14,166 nt of DNA, taken from positions 1 through 14,166 of the forward strand of contig JALURI010000109.1 of the NCBI GenBank assembly GCA_027016965.1, in the 5' to 3' direction. The translations under genes were made by a program, and so were the position numbers. Position 1 is the stretch's first letter. Each line of letters begins with the position of its first letter. The DNA comes from Geoglobus sp. (GTDB taxonomy: Archaea; Halobacteriota; Archaeoglobi; Archaeoglobales; Archaeoglobaceae). The notes under the pieces were generated by a model that saw only the letters and a list, made by a program, of their open reading frames with translations, was not told where the DNA came from and made no database searches. Shown piece by piece: positions 7,299-13,783 of this stretch.

Positions 7299-7888
7299 TC
7301 TTTAAACCTCCAGATGAAAATTATGGAGAACGAGAGGAGTGAAATGGAAATCAGAGTGTAAACAAAATCTGGCTCTGTGGTGGTGGATGTGATTCTGCCA
7401 AGATTTGTGTAAATCAATCCGGCAGTCAACGTTAGAAGAAACAGCGATGGAATCAGTGTGAATCTGTATCCCTCGGTTTCCAGTTTTCTTTCATACACTT
7501 CTATATTCTCAGAGTATATCCCGGCAAGATGCAGTGCGGTTATGAGGAACAGAGAATTAAATGAATCTGTGTAGGGGAACATGTCAAGTATGCTCCTCGA
7601 TACCATCTCGTATCCCAGATAATAGACGGCATCAATCAGCCCTTCAAATAATTCTGAGTCCTGGATGGATGGTATCAGGGCTAAAATAACAAGAATAAAG
7701 TAATACCCAGTGCCGAATACCCTCCTCTCACGAACAAAACCAAGTAAAGGTGCAACTAACACCCCGTAAAAGATCCACGACGGCATAATTACTGAGAGCA
7801 TTGCATAAATCAGCGTATCCCTGAAAGTTTCAACTGCGACGATGCCTGCCAGAATGGAGATCAGAAGTGACAGAAATCTGTACCTCAT
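7295..7888 (-). CDS. Small polytopic membrane protein of unknown function, MoxR operon
   Basis: A 197-residue hydrophobic protein of no family I recognise. About five or six membrane segments are visible (roughly 6-20, 25-50, 59-73, 112-126, 145-161 and 176-193), with a short charged end FIWRFKE. The longest non-membrane stretches are about 75-110 and 127-143. The open frame continues 33 codons upstream into DUF58 coding sequence, but the ATG at 7888 is preferred: it forms the ATGA overlap with the DUF58 stop seen throughout this operon, and the extension has no hydrophobic or conserved character. Between a DUF58 gene and a transglutaminase-fold gene, it is probably a membrane subunit of the same complex. 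Confidence 0.82.
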   Translation of the reverse strand: MRYRFLSLLISILAGIVAVETFRDTLIYAMLSVIMPSWIFYGVLVAPLLGFVRERRVFGTGYYFILVILALIPSIQDSELFEGLIDAVYYLGYEMVSRSILDMFPYTDSFNSLFLITALHLAGIYSENIEVYERKLETEGYRFTLIPSLFLLTLTAGLIYTNLGRITSTTTEPDFVYTLISISLLSFSIIFIWRFKE

Positions 7889-9036
7889 ATTCTCACCCTG
7901 ACTGTATCCTTCACAACATCTGCATCCATCCTCATCTTGTGCCTGAGCATCATGGACAGGGCTGTATTTGCTATGGTATTGGAGCAATCTTTTCCATGAA
8001 TCACTATCATTTTGGATTTCAGGCCTGATTTTATGAGCTCGCTGAAGGCTGAAAGATCATCGTGGATGTTAGTAATGTAGATCACAAATGGCATGTGGTA
8101 CATCATGAGTTTTTTTGTTTCGTTCACAGTTACAACTGGATCCCTGTCTCCAAATTCAGCTATCGTTAGCTCTCTGATTATTCTGTTGAACTGTTTTTTT
8201 CCGAGATCTGGGTAAATGGTTTTAGCTGTACCGGTCAGAGTGAGTGCGGTTTTATGCCCTCTTTTCGTAAAATAATGGGCGAGGGATGCTGCAGTCTCAA
8301 GTGCATTCTCCAGGTAATCTCTTTCTGCAAATGGATGGAGAGAGGTATTGACAACGAACCACACAACCCTCTTGCCTTCAACCTCGAACTTGTTAACCAG
8401 GATTTCATTTTTTTTGGCTGTAGCCTTCCAGTTGATAAACTTAACAGGATCTCCAGGCATATATTCCCTTATCTCTCTGAAATCTGTTCCCGGAACACCT
8501 ATCTTTGACAAATCTATGTCTGGATAGCTGTCCCGAACTTTTCTTCTTTTTGCTCTTATTTTCCTCACCTTTCTGACCCTTACCCTCACCTCAGATTCTG
8601 CATTCAGCCTTATCTCTTTTGCACTTTCCTTCAAAAGAAATATGTCATCAAATTTCACATCCACAACACCAAAATTAACCTTACCTCTTTTTACCGCAAT
8701 CCCCTTTACATGGATTCTGAATCTTCTGAAAAGAGGAACAAAACCTCCTGTCTTTGGATTGCCTTCCATAACATCAACTGTTTCATCTGTTTTCAGTGAG
8801 ATCCTTGCATATCCAATTCCGACAGTACTGACTGTGAAGCTCAGCATAACATCATCTCCAACATGAGTAGGAGGGTCAAAGTAAAAGTCCGTCACCTTTG
8901 CATGGAATTTTGATGGAATCAAGTACAGGACAAGAACCATTAATGCCAAGAACAAAATTTTTTCCATTATCAATACCACTGAAAGGGCAATCAGTGCAAC
9001 AAGCAGTTTTAGCAGATCTCTCTCAAGACGTTTCAT
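7885..9036 (-). CDS. DUF58 (vWA-like) membrane protein, first gene of the MoxR operon
   Basis: From the chosen start this has 383 residues: two close hydrophobic segments (about 10-22 and 25-41), a beta-rich region, then the DUF58 core. The hallmark is intact: TDFREIREYMPGDPVKFINW followed by KATAKKNEILVNKFE (about 184-218). DUF58 has a vWA-like fold whose first strand usually ends in an Asp-x-Ser metal-site motif. Here it reads FVVNTSLH, with Asn230 in place of Asp, so metal binding may be lost. A longer form starts at ATG 9060 (391 residues), but a TATA-like element abuts that codon. The ATG at 9036 lies about 29 bases from the TATA centre and is preferred. DUF58 proteins are typical MoxR partners; the function here is inferred from that association. 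Confidence 0.9.
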   Translation of the reverse strand: MKRLERDLLKLLVALIALSVVLIMEKILFLALMVLVLYLIPSKFHAKVTDFYFDPPTHVGDDVMLSFTVSTVGIGYARISLKTDETVDVMEGNPKTGGFVPLFRRFRIHVKGIAVKRGKVNFGVVDVKFDDIFLLKESAKEIRLNAESEVRVRVRKVRKIRAKRRKVRDSYPDIDLSKIGVPGTDFREIREYMPGDPVKFINWKATAKKNEILVNKFEVEGKRVVWFVVNTSLHPFAERDYLENALETAASLAHYFTKRGHKTALTLTGTAKTIYPDLGKKQFNRIIRELTIAEFGDRDPVVTVNETKKLMMYHMPFVIYITNIHDDLSAFSELIKSGLKSKMIVIHGKDCSNTIANTALSMMLRHKMRMDADVVKDTVRVRI

Positions 9037-9061
9037 TGTCACTTCATTATTCGCAGACATG

Positions 9062-9076
9062 AATTAAAGTTTTTTT
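9062..9076 (-). promoter_or_regulatory. BRE/TATA promoter for the DUF58-MoxR operon
   Basis: The minus strand reads a purine run AAAAAAA (BRE-like) directly before CTTTAATT (TATA-like). The TATA centre (about 9065.5) predicts a transcript start near 9036-9041, inside the longer reading frame and just before the ATG at 9036. This is the main reason for choosing the shorter DUF58 start. Spacing-based inference. Confidence 0.5.
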
Positions 9077-9093
9077 CTGCTGATAACGATAGG

Positions 9094-9104
9094 TTTTTCA
9101 ATAT
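9094..9104 (+). promoter_or_regulatory. Possible TATA promoter for the thioredoxin-fold lipoprotein
   Basis: The plus strand has TTTTTCAATAT, centred about 24-27 bases before the GTG at 9124. It shares the short divergent region with the DUF58-operon promoter. The match to a TATA consensus is weak, and the CAGGA at 9106-9110 is too far from GTG 9124 to be a strong ribosome site. Confidence 0.35.
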
Positions 9105-9123
9105 CTCAGGAAACATTTCATCT

Positions 9124-9687
9124 GTGAAAACAATAATGCTGCTTGTTCTGGCATCTCTGCTTTTTGCAGGATGCACTTCAGAAACAATGAGCAGTGAAAA
9201 GCTTGAACCAGCTCCTGAGAATGTATCATCACCCCCGGGAGCAAAAAACCAGGACATGGACGGAAGAGCTGATGACCTGAGGATCTATTACTTCTATCAT
9301 CCCAAGTGTCCCAACTGTCAGGCTGTTGAACCGCTGATAGAGTATTTACTCAACAATACTGAGATAAATTTTGAGATGTGTAACGTTCAGTACTTCAATA
9401 ACTGCTCGGTAATGAGCAGGCAGTTGGCATACTCCCTCAAGGAAAAAACTGGATTCTTTGGAACACCCACTGCCATTATCCAGGAGGACGGGAAATTTAA
9501 GGTGTTTGTTGGAAAATACCAGATGCTTGATATGGTCGGATATCTCAGAAACTATACGGATATTCCCGAAATTCCTCTTAAAGAGGAAAAGATGAACGTT
9601 GAGGAGTGTTTTAACTGTCATGAAAAACGAAACCTGAAACCACCATCCAAAATGACATGCAGTTACTGCTGTCATGGAGCGGTGTAA
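9124..9687 (+). CDS. Exported thioredoxin-fold lipoprotein with a Cys/His-rich, possibly heme-binding tail
   Basis: A 187-residue protein with an N-terminal signal peptide (MKTIMLLVLASLLF) ending in a lipobox-like FAGC (Cys17), so probably a lipid-anchored protein outside the membrane. A low-complexity linker (about 18-50) leads to a thioredoxin-like domain (about 51-145). That domain has the redox pair in YHPKCPNCQ (Cys62, Cys65) and the cis-Pro loop GTPT (113-116). Two more Cys (86, 94) may form a structural disulfide. The last 27 residues contain CFNCH (162-166), a canonical CXXCH heme-c motif, and CSYCCH (179-184), which reads as CX3CH or as CX2C followed by Cys-His. The tail could bind heme, or be a CX2C-X13-CX2C metal site. 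GTG 9124 is chosen because it gives the signal peptide its Lys; ATG at 9136 is the alternative. It diverges from the MoxR operon. Its substrate is unknown. Confidence 0.88.
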   Translation: MKTIMLLVLASLLFAGCTSETMSSEKLEPAPENVSSPPGAKNQDMDGRADDLRIYYFYHPKCPNCQAVEPLIEYLLNNTEINFEMCNVQYFNNCSVMSRQLAYSLKEKTGFFGTPTAIIQEDGKFKVFVGKYQMLDMVGYLRNYTDIPEIPLKEEKMNVEECFNCHEKRNLKPPSKMTCSYCCHGAV

Positions 9688-9697
9688 TGTTTAAAAA
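9688..9697 (+). promoter_or_regulatory. Possible TATA box upstream of the PLD-like gene
   Basis: TGTTTAAAAA begins directly after the stop codon of the lipoprotein gene. Its centre lies about 37 bases before the GTG at 9730, predicting a short leader that begins about where the ribosome site lies. It could start the five-gene plus-strand operon independently of the lipoprotein gene, though read-through is equally possible. Confidence 0.4.
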
Positions 9698-9717
9698 CAA
9701 TGGACCTTATGCAGGAT

Positions 9718-9725
9718 GGAGGTGA
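9718..9725 (+). promoter_or_regulatory. Strong Shine-Dalgarno site fixing the GTG start of the PLD-like gene
   Basis: GGAGGTGA ends four bases before GTG 9730. The upstream ATG at 9700 lies before this site and would add ten polar residues ahead of the signal peptide. The ribosome site therefore favours GTG 9730. Confidence 0.7.
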
Positions 9726-9729
9726 ACAT

Positions 9730-11022
9730 GTGAATATCAAAATTGCGGTGGTGGCGACTCTATGCATGATACTCCTTGCAGGGCTGAGTAATGCACAGAA
9801 CATCTCAATCAATGCGGAGATAGAATACCGAATGAAATCCCTGGATCTTATGGAAGACAGATTCTATCTGAGATTTAAAAACATAAATGAAGAACAGATC
9901 GATACCATTAACTTCGTCATCACAATACCAAAAACAGCAAATACAAGACTGCTGGAGGTTAGGGATCTCCCTGAAGGATACGTAAAAGTCGGAGAACTCA
10001 GGGGTGAGGATGGTATTGACTACTATGTTATCAGGGTCGTCAAGCAGCTAACACCTTTTGAGGAGTATCAGCTCACGATAAAAAGAGACATTTCCAATCC
10101 CCTCGAGTCCATAGGAGACAGAACCTATGCATTCAGAACTTTTGAATTCCCCAGATACTTCAGAGAACAGAACCTCCATGTTGAAAAGATCAGTATAAAA
10201 CTTATTTTCCCCGATAGCATAATGAAAAACTACAACATAATAAGCACATCTGCAAACACCAAATTCAACTACAAATCTTTCAACCGAATTGACAGCCTGC
10301 AGTGGGAGTACGTAAACCCTCCAGACCAGGTCAGTGTTTTCGTATCCTTTGCAGAGGTATGGAATTTTTATGTCATGAATATTGTGGGTGCAATCTTGAC
10401 TCTGGTTGCCTTTGCAGGGCTTATGTACTATAACCTCAGTCTTGAAAAAAGATTGAAAAGACATGAAATAATCAAAAATCCTCCATGGAGTGGTGATTTA
10501 CTTGCTAAAATGAAGGAAATGCTCCAGAGAGCAGAAAAAGAAATACTGATAACATCCCCTCACATCTACTACACAGACTGGCTGACTGCAGAACTTCAGC
10601 CATTGATGAGCAGGGAAATAAAATTCAGGATAATAACGTGGCCAAGTTACAGAAGAGAAATGTACAGGAATGTAGAAGAAGTGCAGGAAGATAAGAAACA
10701 GTATTTCACCCTGAAAAGATTTCTTGAAATGTTTCCATCAGGAAGTGTCAGGCTTAATGACAATATCCATGCCAAGATGATTGTGGTTGATGAAAGGGAG
10801 GCGATTATAACAACAGCGAACCTCTCTCAGACAGGGCTTTATGAGAACTATGAGGTGGGAGTCTATGCCGATAATCCAGATCTTGCAAAACAGGCAAAGG
10901 AGTTCTTTGAGACTGTCTGGAATTCAGAGGAAACAATTGAGCTTGATGAGGAGACGCTGAATGCCAAGGTTGCATGGGCTTTGATAATGGACCTAAAATC
11001 CAGTAGGGAGGAAATAAGATGA
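9730..11022 (+). CDS. Membrane-anchored single-HKD phospholipase D-like protein
   Basis: A 430-residue protein in three parts. A signal peptide (about 1-23, ending near SNAQ) precedes an extracytoplasmic beta-rich domain (about 24-205) that I do not recognise. A membrane segment follows (about 211-234, NIVGAILTLVAFAGLMYY). A cytosolic PLD-like domain (about 255-410) has one HKD motif, HAKMIVVD (His347, Lys349, Asp354), followed by TTANLSQTGLYENYEVG. One HKD per chain is the arrangement of the Nuc-type nuclease subfamily, in which two chains form the active site. A nuclease or phosphodiesterase on the inner membrane face, attached to an outside domain, is inferred; lipid hydrolysis is also possible. 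GTG 9730 is preferred over ATG 9700 because of the GGAGGTGA site. The stop overlaps the MetE-like start (ATGA). Confidence 0.9.
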   Translation: MNIKIAVVATLCMILLAGLSNAQNISINAEIEYRMKSLDLMEDRFYLRFKNINEEQIDTINFVITIPKTANTRLLEVRDLPEGYVKVGELRGEDGIDYYVIRVVKQLTPFEEYQLTIKRDISNPLESIGDRTYAFRTFEFPRYFREQNLHVEKISIKLIFPDSIMKNYNIISTSANTKFNYKSFNRIDSLQWEYVNPPDQVSVFVSFAEVWNFYVMNIVGAILTLVAFAGLMYYNLSLEKRLKRHEIIKNPPWSGDLLAKMKEMLQRAEKEILITSPHIYYTDWLTAELQPLMSREIKFRIITWPSYRREMYRNVEEVQEDKKQYFTLKRFLEMFPSGSVRLNDNIHAKMIVVDEREAIITTANLSQTGLYENYEVGVYADNPDLAKQAKEFFETVWNSEETIELDEETLNAKVAWALIMDLKSSREEIR

Positions 11023-11966
11023 TTTTTGATGATATCGGCAGTTTCCCCCTTCCTGAAGGGATAACAAGAGAGTGGGCTGAAAGGAATCACCACACTGTTG
11101 AATATACAGAAATGGTAAGGAGAGCATATTTGATGAAGGTAAACGCAGGTGTGGAGCTTCCAAATTATCCTCAGTTCAGAGATATGAACAGGATGTTTCT
11201 TGATTTAATGAAAAAGGAGGAATTCCAGGAAGAGCCCTACTTGATCAGGAAGGAACATGCGAGAATACCTGAAGTTGAGGCACTATTGAGCATGGAGGTG
11301 AATAGACTGAGGGTTTGTATCACAGGACCATTTGAACTCTATTACAGGGAATTTGGCAGCGTCATATATGAGGATATTCTCGAGAAAATATCCCTGTCTG
11401 TTGCAAGATTCATAGAAAATCTTGAGTCAGATGTGGTTAAGTGTGTGAGCATGGATGAGCCGAGTCTTGGAACAAATCCAGAACTTCAGCCAACACATGA
11501 TCAGATTCAAATCGCATATGACAGAATTGATTTCAGAGGAGATGTCCAGATACACCTACATTCTCCCCTGTTCTATACAGAAATTCTTGATGTCGAAACG
11601 ATAAACGTGGTGGGAATAGAATGTGCGAGAGATGAAAAGGTGATTGATTTTGTGGATGTGGATGACCTGAATTCCCACGATAAATTCATCAGAGTTGGTA
11701 TTGCAAGAAGTGATATTGATGGAATTGTTGCAGAGTATAATTCAAGACATAACATCAACGTGTGGGGTGATGAGGAAGGTGTTGTGAGAGCAATAGATGA
11801 AATTGAAAACCCGGACAGGATCGCAGGAAGAATTGGAAAAGCCTTAGAACGTTTTGAAGAAAGACTGAAATACATCGGACCAGATTGTGGACTCTTCAGC
11901 TTCCCATCTCAGAACAGTGCGGTGAAACTTCTTGAAAACGTAAAGGAGGCGAAAGGAAGAATATGA
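11019..11966 (+). CDS. MetE-like (cobalamin-independent methionine synthase C-terminal fold) methyltransferase with variant zinc site
   Basis: A 315-residue protein matching the catalytic C-terminal half of MetE, the form usual in archaea. Signatures are DDIGSFPLP (4-12), MDEPSLG (145-151), a zinc-ligand region around residue 179, VVGIECARDE (197-206) and GPDCGLFSFPS (287-297). Canonical MetE binds zinc through H-x-C, a Glu and a distal Cys. Here the pair is IHLH (His179, His181), with Glu201 and Cys290 retained, so the Cys of H-x-C is replaced by His. It may still bind zinc, but the methyl acceptor or donor could differ. Archaeal short MetE relatives use corrinoid or other donors rather than folate; which applies is unknown. 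It overlaps the PLD-like stop and the MarC start by four bases each, with a GGGAGG site. Homocysteine is the default acceptor by homology, not proven. Confidence 0.87.
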   Translation: MIFDDIGSFPLPEGITREWAERNHHTVEYTEMVRRAYLMKVNAGVELPNYPQFRDMNRMFLDLMKKEEFQEEPYLIRKEHARIPEVEALLSMEVNRLRVCITGPFELYYREFGSVIYEDILEKISLSVARFIENLESDVVKCVSMDEPSLGTNPELQPTHDQIQIAYDRIDFRGDVQIHLHSPLFYTEILDVETINVVGIECARDEKVIDFVDVDDLNSHDKFIRVGIARSDIDGIVAEYNSRHNINVWGDEEGVVRAIDEIENPDRIAGRIGKALERFEERLKYIGPDCGLFSFPSQNSAVKLLENVKEAKGRI

Positions 11967-12589
11967 ATGATCCGCTAACATTTTTCCTGACATCCTTCAC
12001 GACCCTTTTTATAATAATCGACCCTCCTGGCAACATACCAACATTCATGGCGTTAACCAAAAATCTGAGCAAAGATGTTGTGGACAGGATTTCAAAAAAA
12101 GCAACAGTAATAGCATTGTCCATTCTTGTGGTGTTTGCACTTGCCGGATGGGCTGTTATGGAATTCTTTTCCATTTCCATCGAGTCTCTCAAAATAGCCG
12201 GAGGACTGATGATGTTCATCATATCTGTTGATATTCTGTTTGGCAGAAAGTCAAGGGAGATTTATGAAGAGAAAGGAAAGATGAGCGCTGAAATAGACTC
12301 AATTGCAGTGTTTCCTCTTGCCTTACCCCTTTATAGTGGTCCAGGAGCGATTACTGCTGTTGTTGTCCTTTCATCAGGTGTGGATTATACGGGAAAGCTT
12401 ATCGTTATTGTGGCAACACTGCTTGTTTACGCCATAGTCAGGCTGACCCATATGTATTCCCTCGGACTCATGAAAATTCTTGGAAATAGTGGGGCAGATA
12501 TTATTGCAAGGGTCATGGCAATTCTGCTTGCAGCAATAAGCATTGAATATGTTATGGATGGAATTCTTTCAAAGGTGGGGCTGGCATGA
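11963..12589 (+). CDS. MarC-family (UPF0056) integral membrane protein
   Basis: A 208-residue protein with six membrane segments (about 5-30, 46-69, 74-94, 115-138, 145-165 and 179-200). Its two matching halves carry the family hallmarks IDPPGNIPTF (19-28) in the first membrane region and PLALPLYSGPGAI (118-130) in the fourth. Length and topology are normal for the family. MarC proteins were once linked to multiple antibiotic resistance in bacteria, but that link has not held up, and transport of a small molecule is only suspected. The ATG overlaps the MetE-like stop (ATGA) and its stop overlaps the MtxX start the same way. Co-translation with two metabolic proteins suggests handling of a related metabolite, which is inference only. 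Confidence 0.95.
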   Translation: MNDPLTFFLTSFTTLFIIIDPPGNIPTFMALTKNLSKDVVDRISKKATVIALSILVVFALAGWAVMEFFSISIESLKIAGGLMMFIISVDILFGRKSREIYEEKGKMSAEIDSIAVFPLALPLYSGPGAITAVVVLSSGVDYTGKLIVIVATLLVYAIVRLTHMYSLGLMKILGNSGADIIARVMAILLAAISIEYVMDGILSKVGLA

Positions 12590-13326
12590 TATATTTTCAT
12601 GAAAAAATAAAAAGCAGGCTCAAGAAAGAAAAGGTTGCGATAGGTCTTATTAGATACGATAAAACGAGTGAAAAAAGGATTTACCGGGCGGCTGAAATAG
12701 CAGATGACTTTGCAAGAGTCCTGATTGTTGATGAGGAGCAGGATACTGCCAGACAGCTCATTGAGCTTGCTGAAAAAGGAAAGGTGTACTCTGCTGTTAG
12801 AGGAACAGCAGGTGCAGGATCGCTTCTCAGAATTTTAAAGAAGAAATACGACCCGTTGAGAATTGCAGTTCTTGAGACGCCTTCAAAAAAACTGTTTCTC
12901 TTCTCACCTGTTGGAGTTGATGAGGGTGAAAATCTGGTAGAGAAGATAAGACTTGCAAAAGCGTCTGTTGAAATTGCTCAAAAACTGGAACTTAACACCG
13001 ATATCGCTTTTCTTTCTGGAGGGAGGTATGAGGACATTGGCAGAAGTGATCTCGTTGATAAAACACTGGCCGAAGCTGAACTCTGTGCTAAGGTTACCGG
13101 AGGAACTAACTATGAGATAAGGCTTGAAGATGCAATTGAAAACGACATAATAATTGCTCCCGATGGCATCTCGGGAAATCTGATATTCAGGGCTCTGTGC
13201 TATCTGGGTAGAGGAATAGAGTACGGTGCGGTATTCTGCAATGTTCCATTCAGGATTGTTGACACAAGTAGAAGCCAGAGTGCTGAAGGATTTGCAAGAG
13301 CCATAGCCCTTGCGGTGGTGCTTTGA
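12586..13326 (+). CDS. mtxX: MtxX / methanogenesis marker protein 4 (phosphotransacetylase-like fold)
   Basis: A 246-residue protein of the MtxX family, annotated as methanogenesis marker protein 4 and distantly similar to phosphate acetyl/butyryltransferases. Recognisable motifs are VRGTAGAGSL (71-80), SPVGVDEGENL (107-117), LSGGRYEDIGRSDLVDKT (143-160), APDGISGNLIFR (191-202) and VDTSR (225-229). The family occurs in methanogens and in Archaeoglobales, which helps place this genome. It was named for proximity to methyltransferase genes; the biochemical function is unknown. The start ATG overlaps the MarC stop, with AGGTGGGG upstream. Placement with a MetE-like methyltransferase two genes away fits a role in methyl-group or acyl-phosphate metabolism, but this is inference. 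Confidence 0.93.
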   Translation: MIYFHEKIKSRLKKEKVAIGLIRYDKTSEKRIYRAAEIADDFARVLIVDEEQDTARQLIELAEKGKVYSAVRGTAGAGSLLRILKKKYDPLRIAVLETPSKKLFLFSPVGVDEGENLVEKIRLAKASVEIAQKLELNTDIAFLSGGRYEDIGRSDLVDKTLAEAELCAKVTGGTNYEIRLEDAIENDIIIAPDGISGNLIFRALCYLGRGIEYGAVFCNVPFRIVDTSRSQSAEGFARAIALAVVL

Positions 13327-13327
13327 G

Positions 13328-13768
13328 ATGAGGAGGTACCCGAAAATACCTCTTGTTGGTGTTGGTGCGGTTATTGTTGAAAATGGAAAGATTTTGCTTG
13401 TTAAAAGGGCAAATGAGCCAAATAAAGGTAAATGGTCTGTTCCCGGAGGTCTTGTGAGAAGTGGAGAAAAGCTTAAAGAGGCATTGAAAAGAGAGATCAG
13501 AGAAGAACTGGGAGTTGAGATTGAAACAGGAGATGTTGCATGGGTAACCGATGAGATATACTTTGACAGGAATGGAAGGGTTGAGTACCATTACATTGTC
13601 ATTGATCTCTTTGCAAGGATTGTTGATGGAGTCCCAAAAGCAATGAGCGATGCAGATGAGGTGAGATGGTTTGATCTATCTAAGATCAATGATGTTAATA
13701 CAGTGGATTTTGTTGACAGGCTCGCTAAAAAGTTGCTATCTGATGGGGATGAAATCTATATATCCTGA
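13328..13768 (+). CDS. NUDIX hydrolase
   Basis: A 146-residue cytosolic NUDIX hydrolase cleaving a nucleoside diphosphate linked to another moiety. The NUDIX box is perfect: G41-x5-E47-x7-R55-E56-I57-R58-E59-E60-L61-G62-V63, with the Glu residues that bind magnesium. The fold begins with VGVGAVIVENGKILLVKR, typical of the ADP-ribose pyrophosphatase/MutT-like subgroup, but the substrate cannot be fixed from sequence. The frame is open six codons upstream; ATG 13328 is chosen because it begins one base after the MtxX stop, leaving GGTGGTG as ribosome site. It closes the plus-strand operon. Its last codons overlap a TATA-like element for the next gene. Confidence 0.94.
   Translation: MRRYPKIPLVGVGAVIVENGKILLVKRANEPNKGKWSVPGGLVRSGEKLKEALKREIREELGVEIETGDVAWVTDEIYFDRNGRVEYHYIVIDLFARIVDGVPKAMSDADEVRWFDLSKINDVNTVDFVDRLAKKLLSDGDEIYIS
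13748..13763 (+). promoter_or_regulatory. BRE/TATA promoter for the TrmH-family gene, inside the NUDIX 3' end
   Basis: GATGAAAT (BRE-like, purine-rich, starting at 13748) precedes CTATATAT (13756-13763), whose centre is about 24-25 bases before the ATG at 13784. The 15-base gap has no Shine-Dalgarno sequence. This predicts a leaderless transcript whose promoter lies within the final codons of the NUDIX gene. Confidence 0.55.
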
Positions 13769-13783
13769 TCTGAAACTGTTTTC

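Noticed and set aside
7889..7987. 33-codon N-terminal extension of the small membrane protein
   Set aside because: It lies within DUF58 coding sequence and is polar and Cys-rich by chance; the ATGA overlap start is consistent with the other junctions.
9676..9687. Possible frameshift making the second motif of the lipoprotein CX3CH rather than CXXCH
   Set aside because: The extra residue is a whole codon and the frame ends normally a few codons later, so a single-base error cannot explain it. Kept as a real variant.
9700..9729. ATG start for the PLD-like protein ten codons upstream
   Set aside because: It precedes the strong GGAGGTGA site and would put ten polar residues before the signal peptide.
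10048..10464. Minus-strand open frame of 138 codons
   Set aside because: It is opposite the external domain and membrane segment of the PLD-like gene, and no family is recognised.
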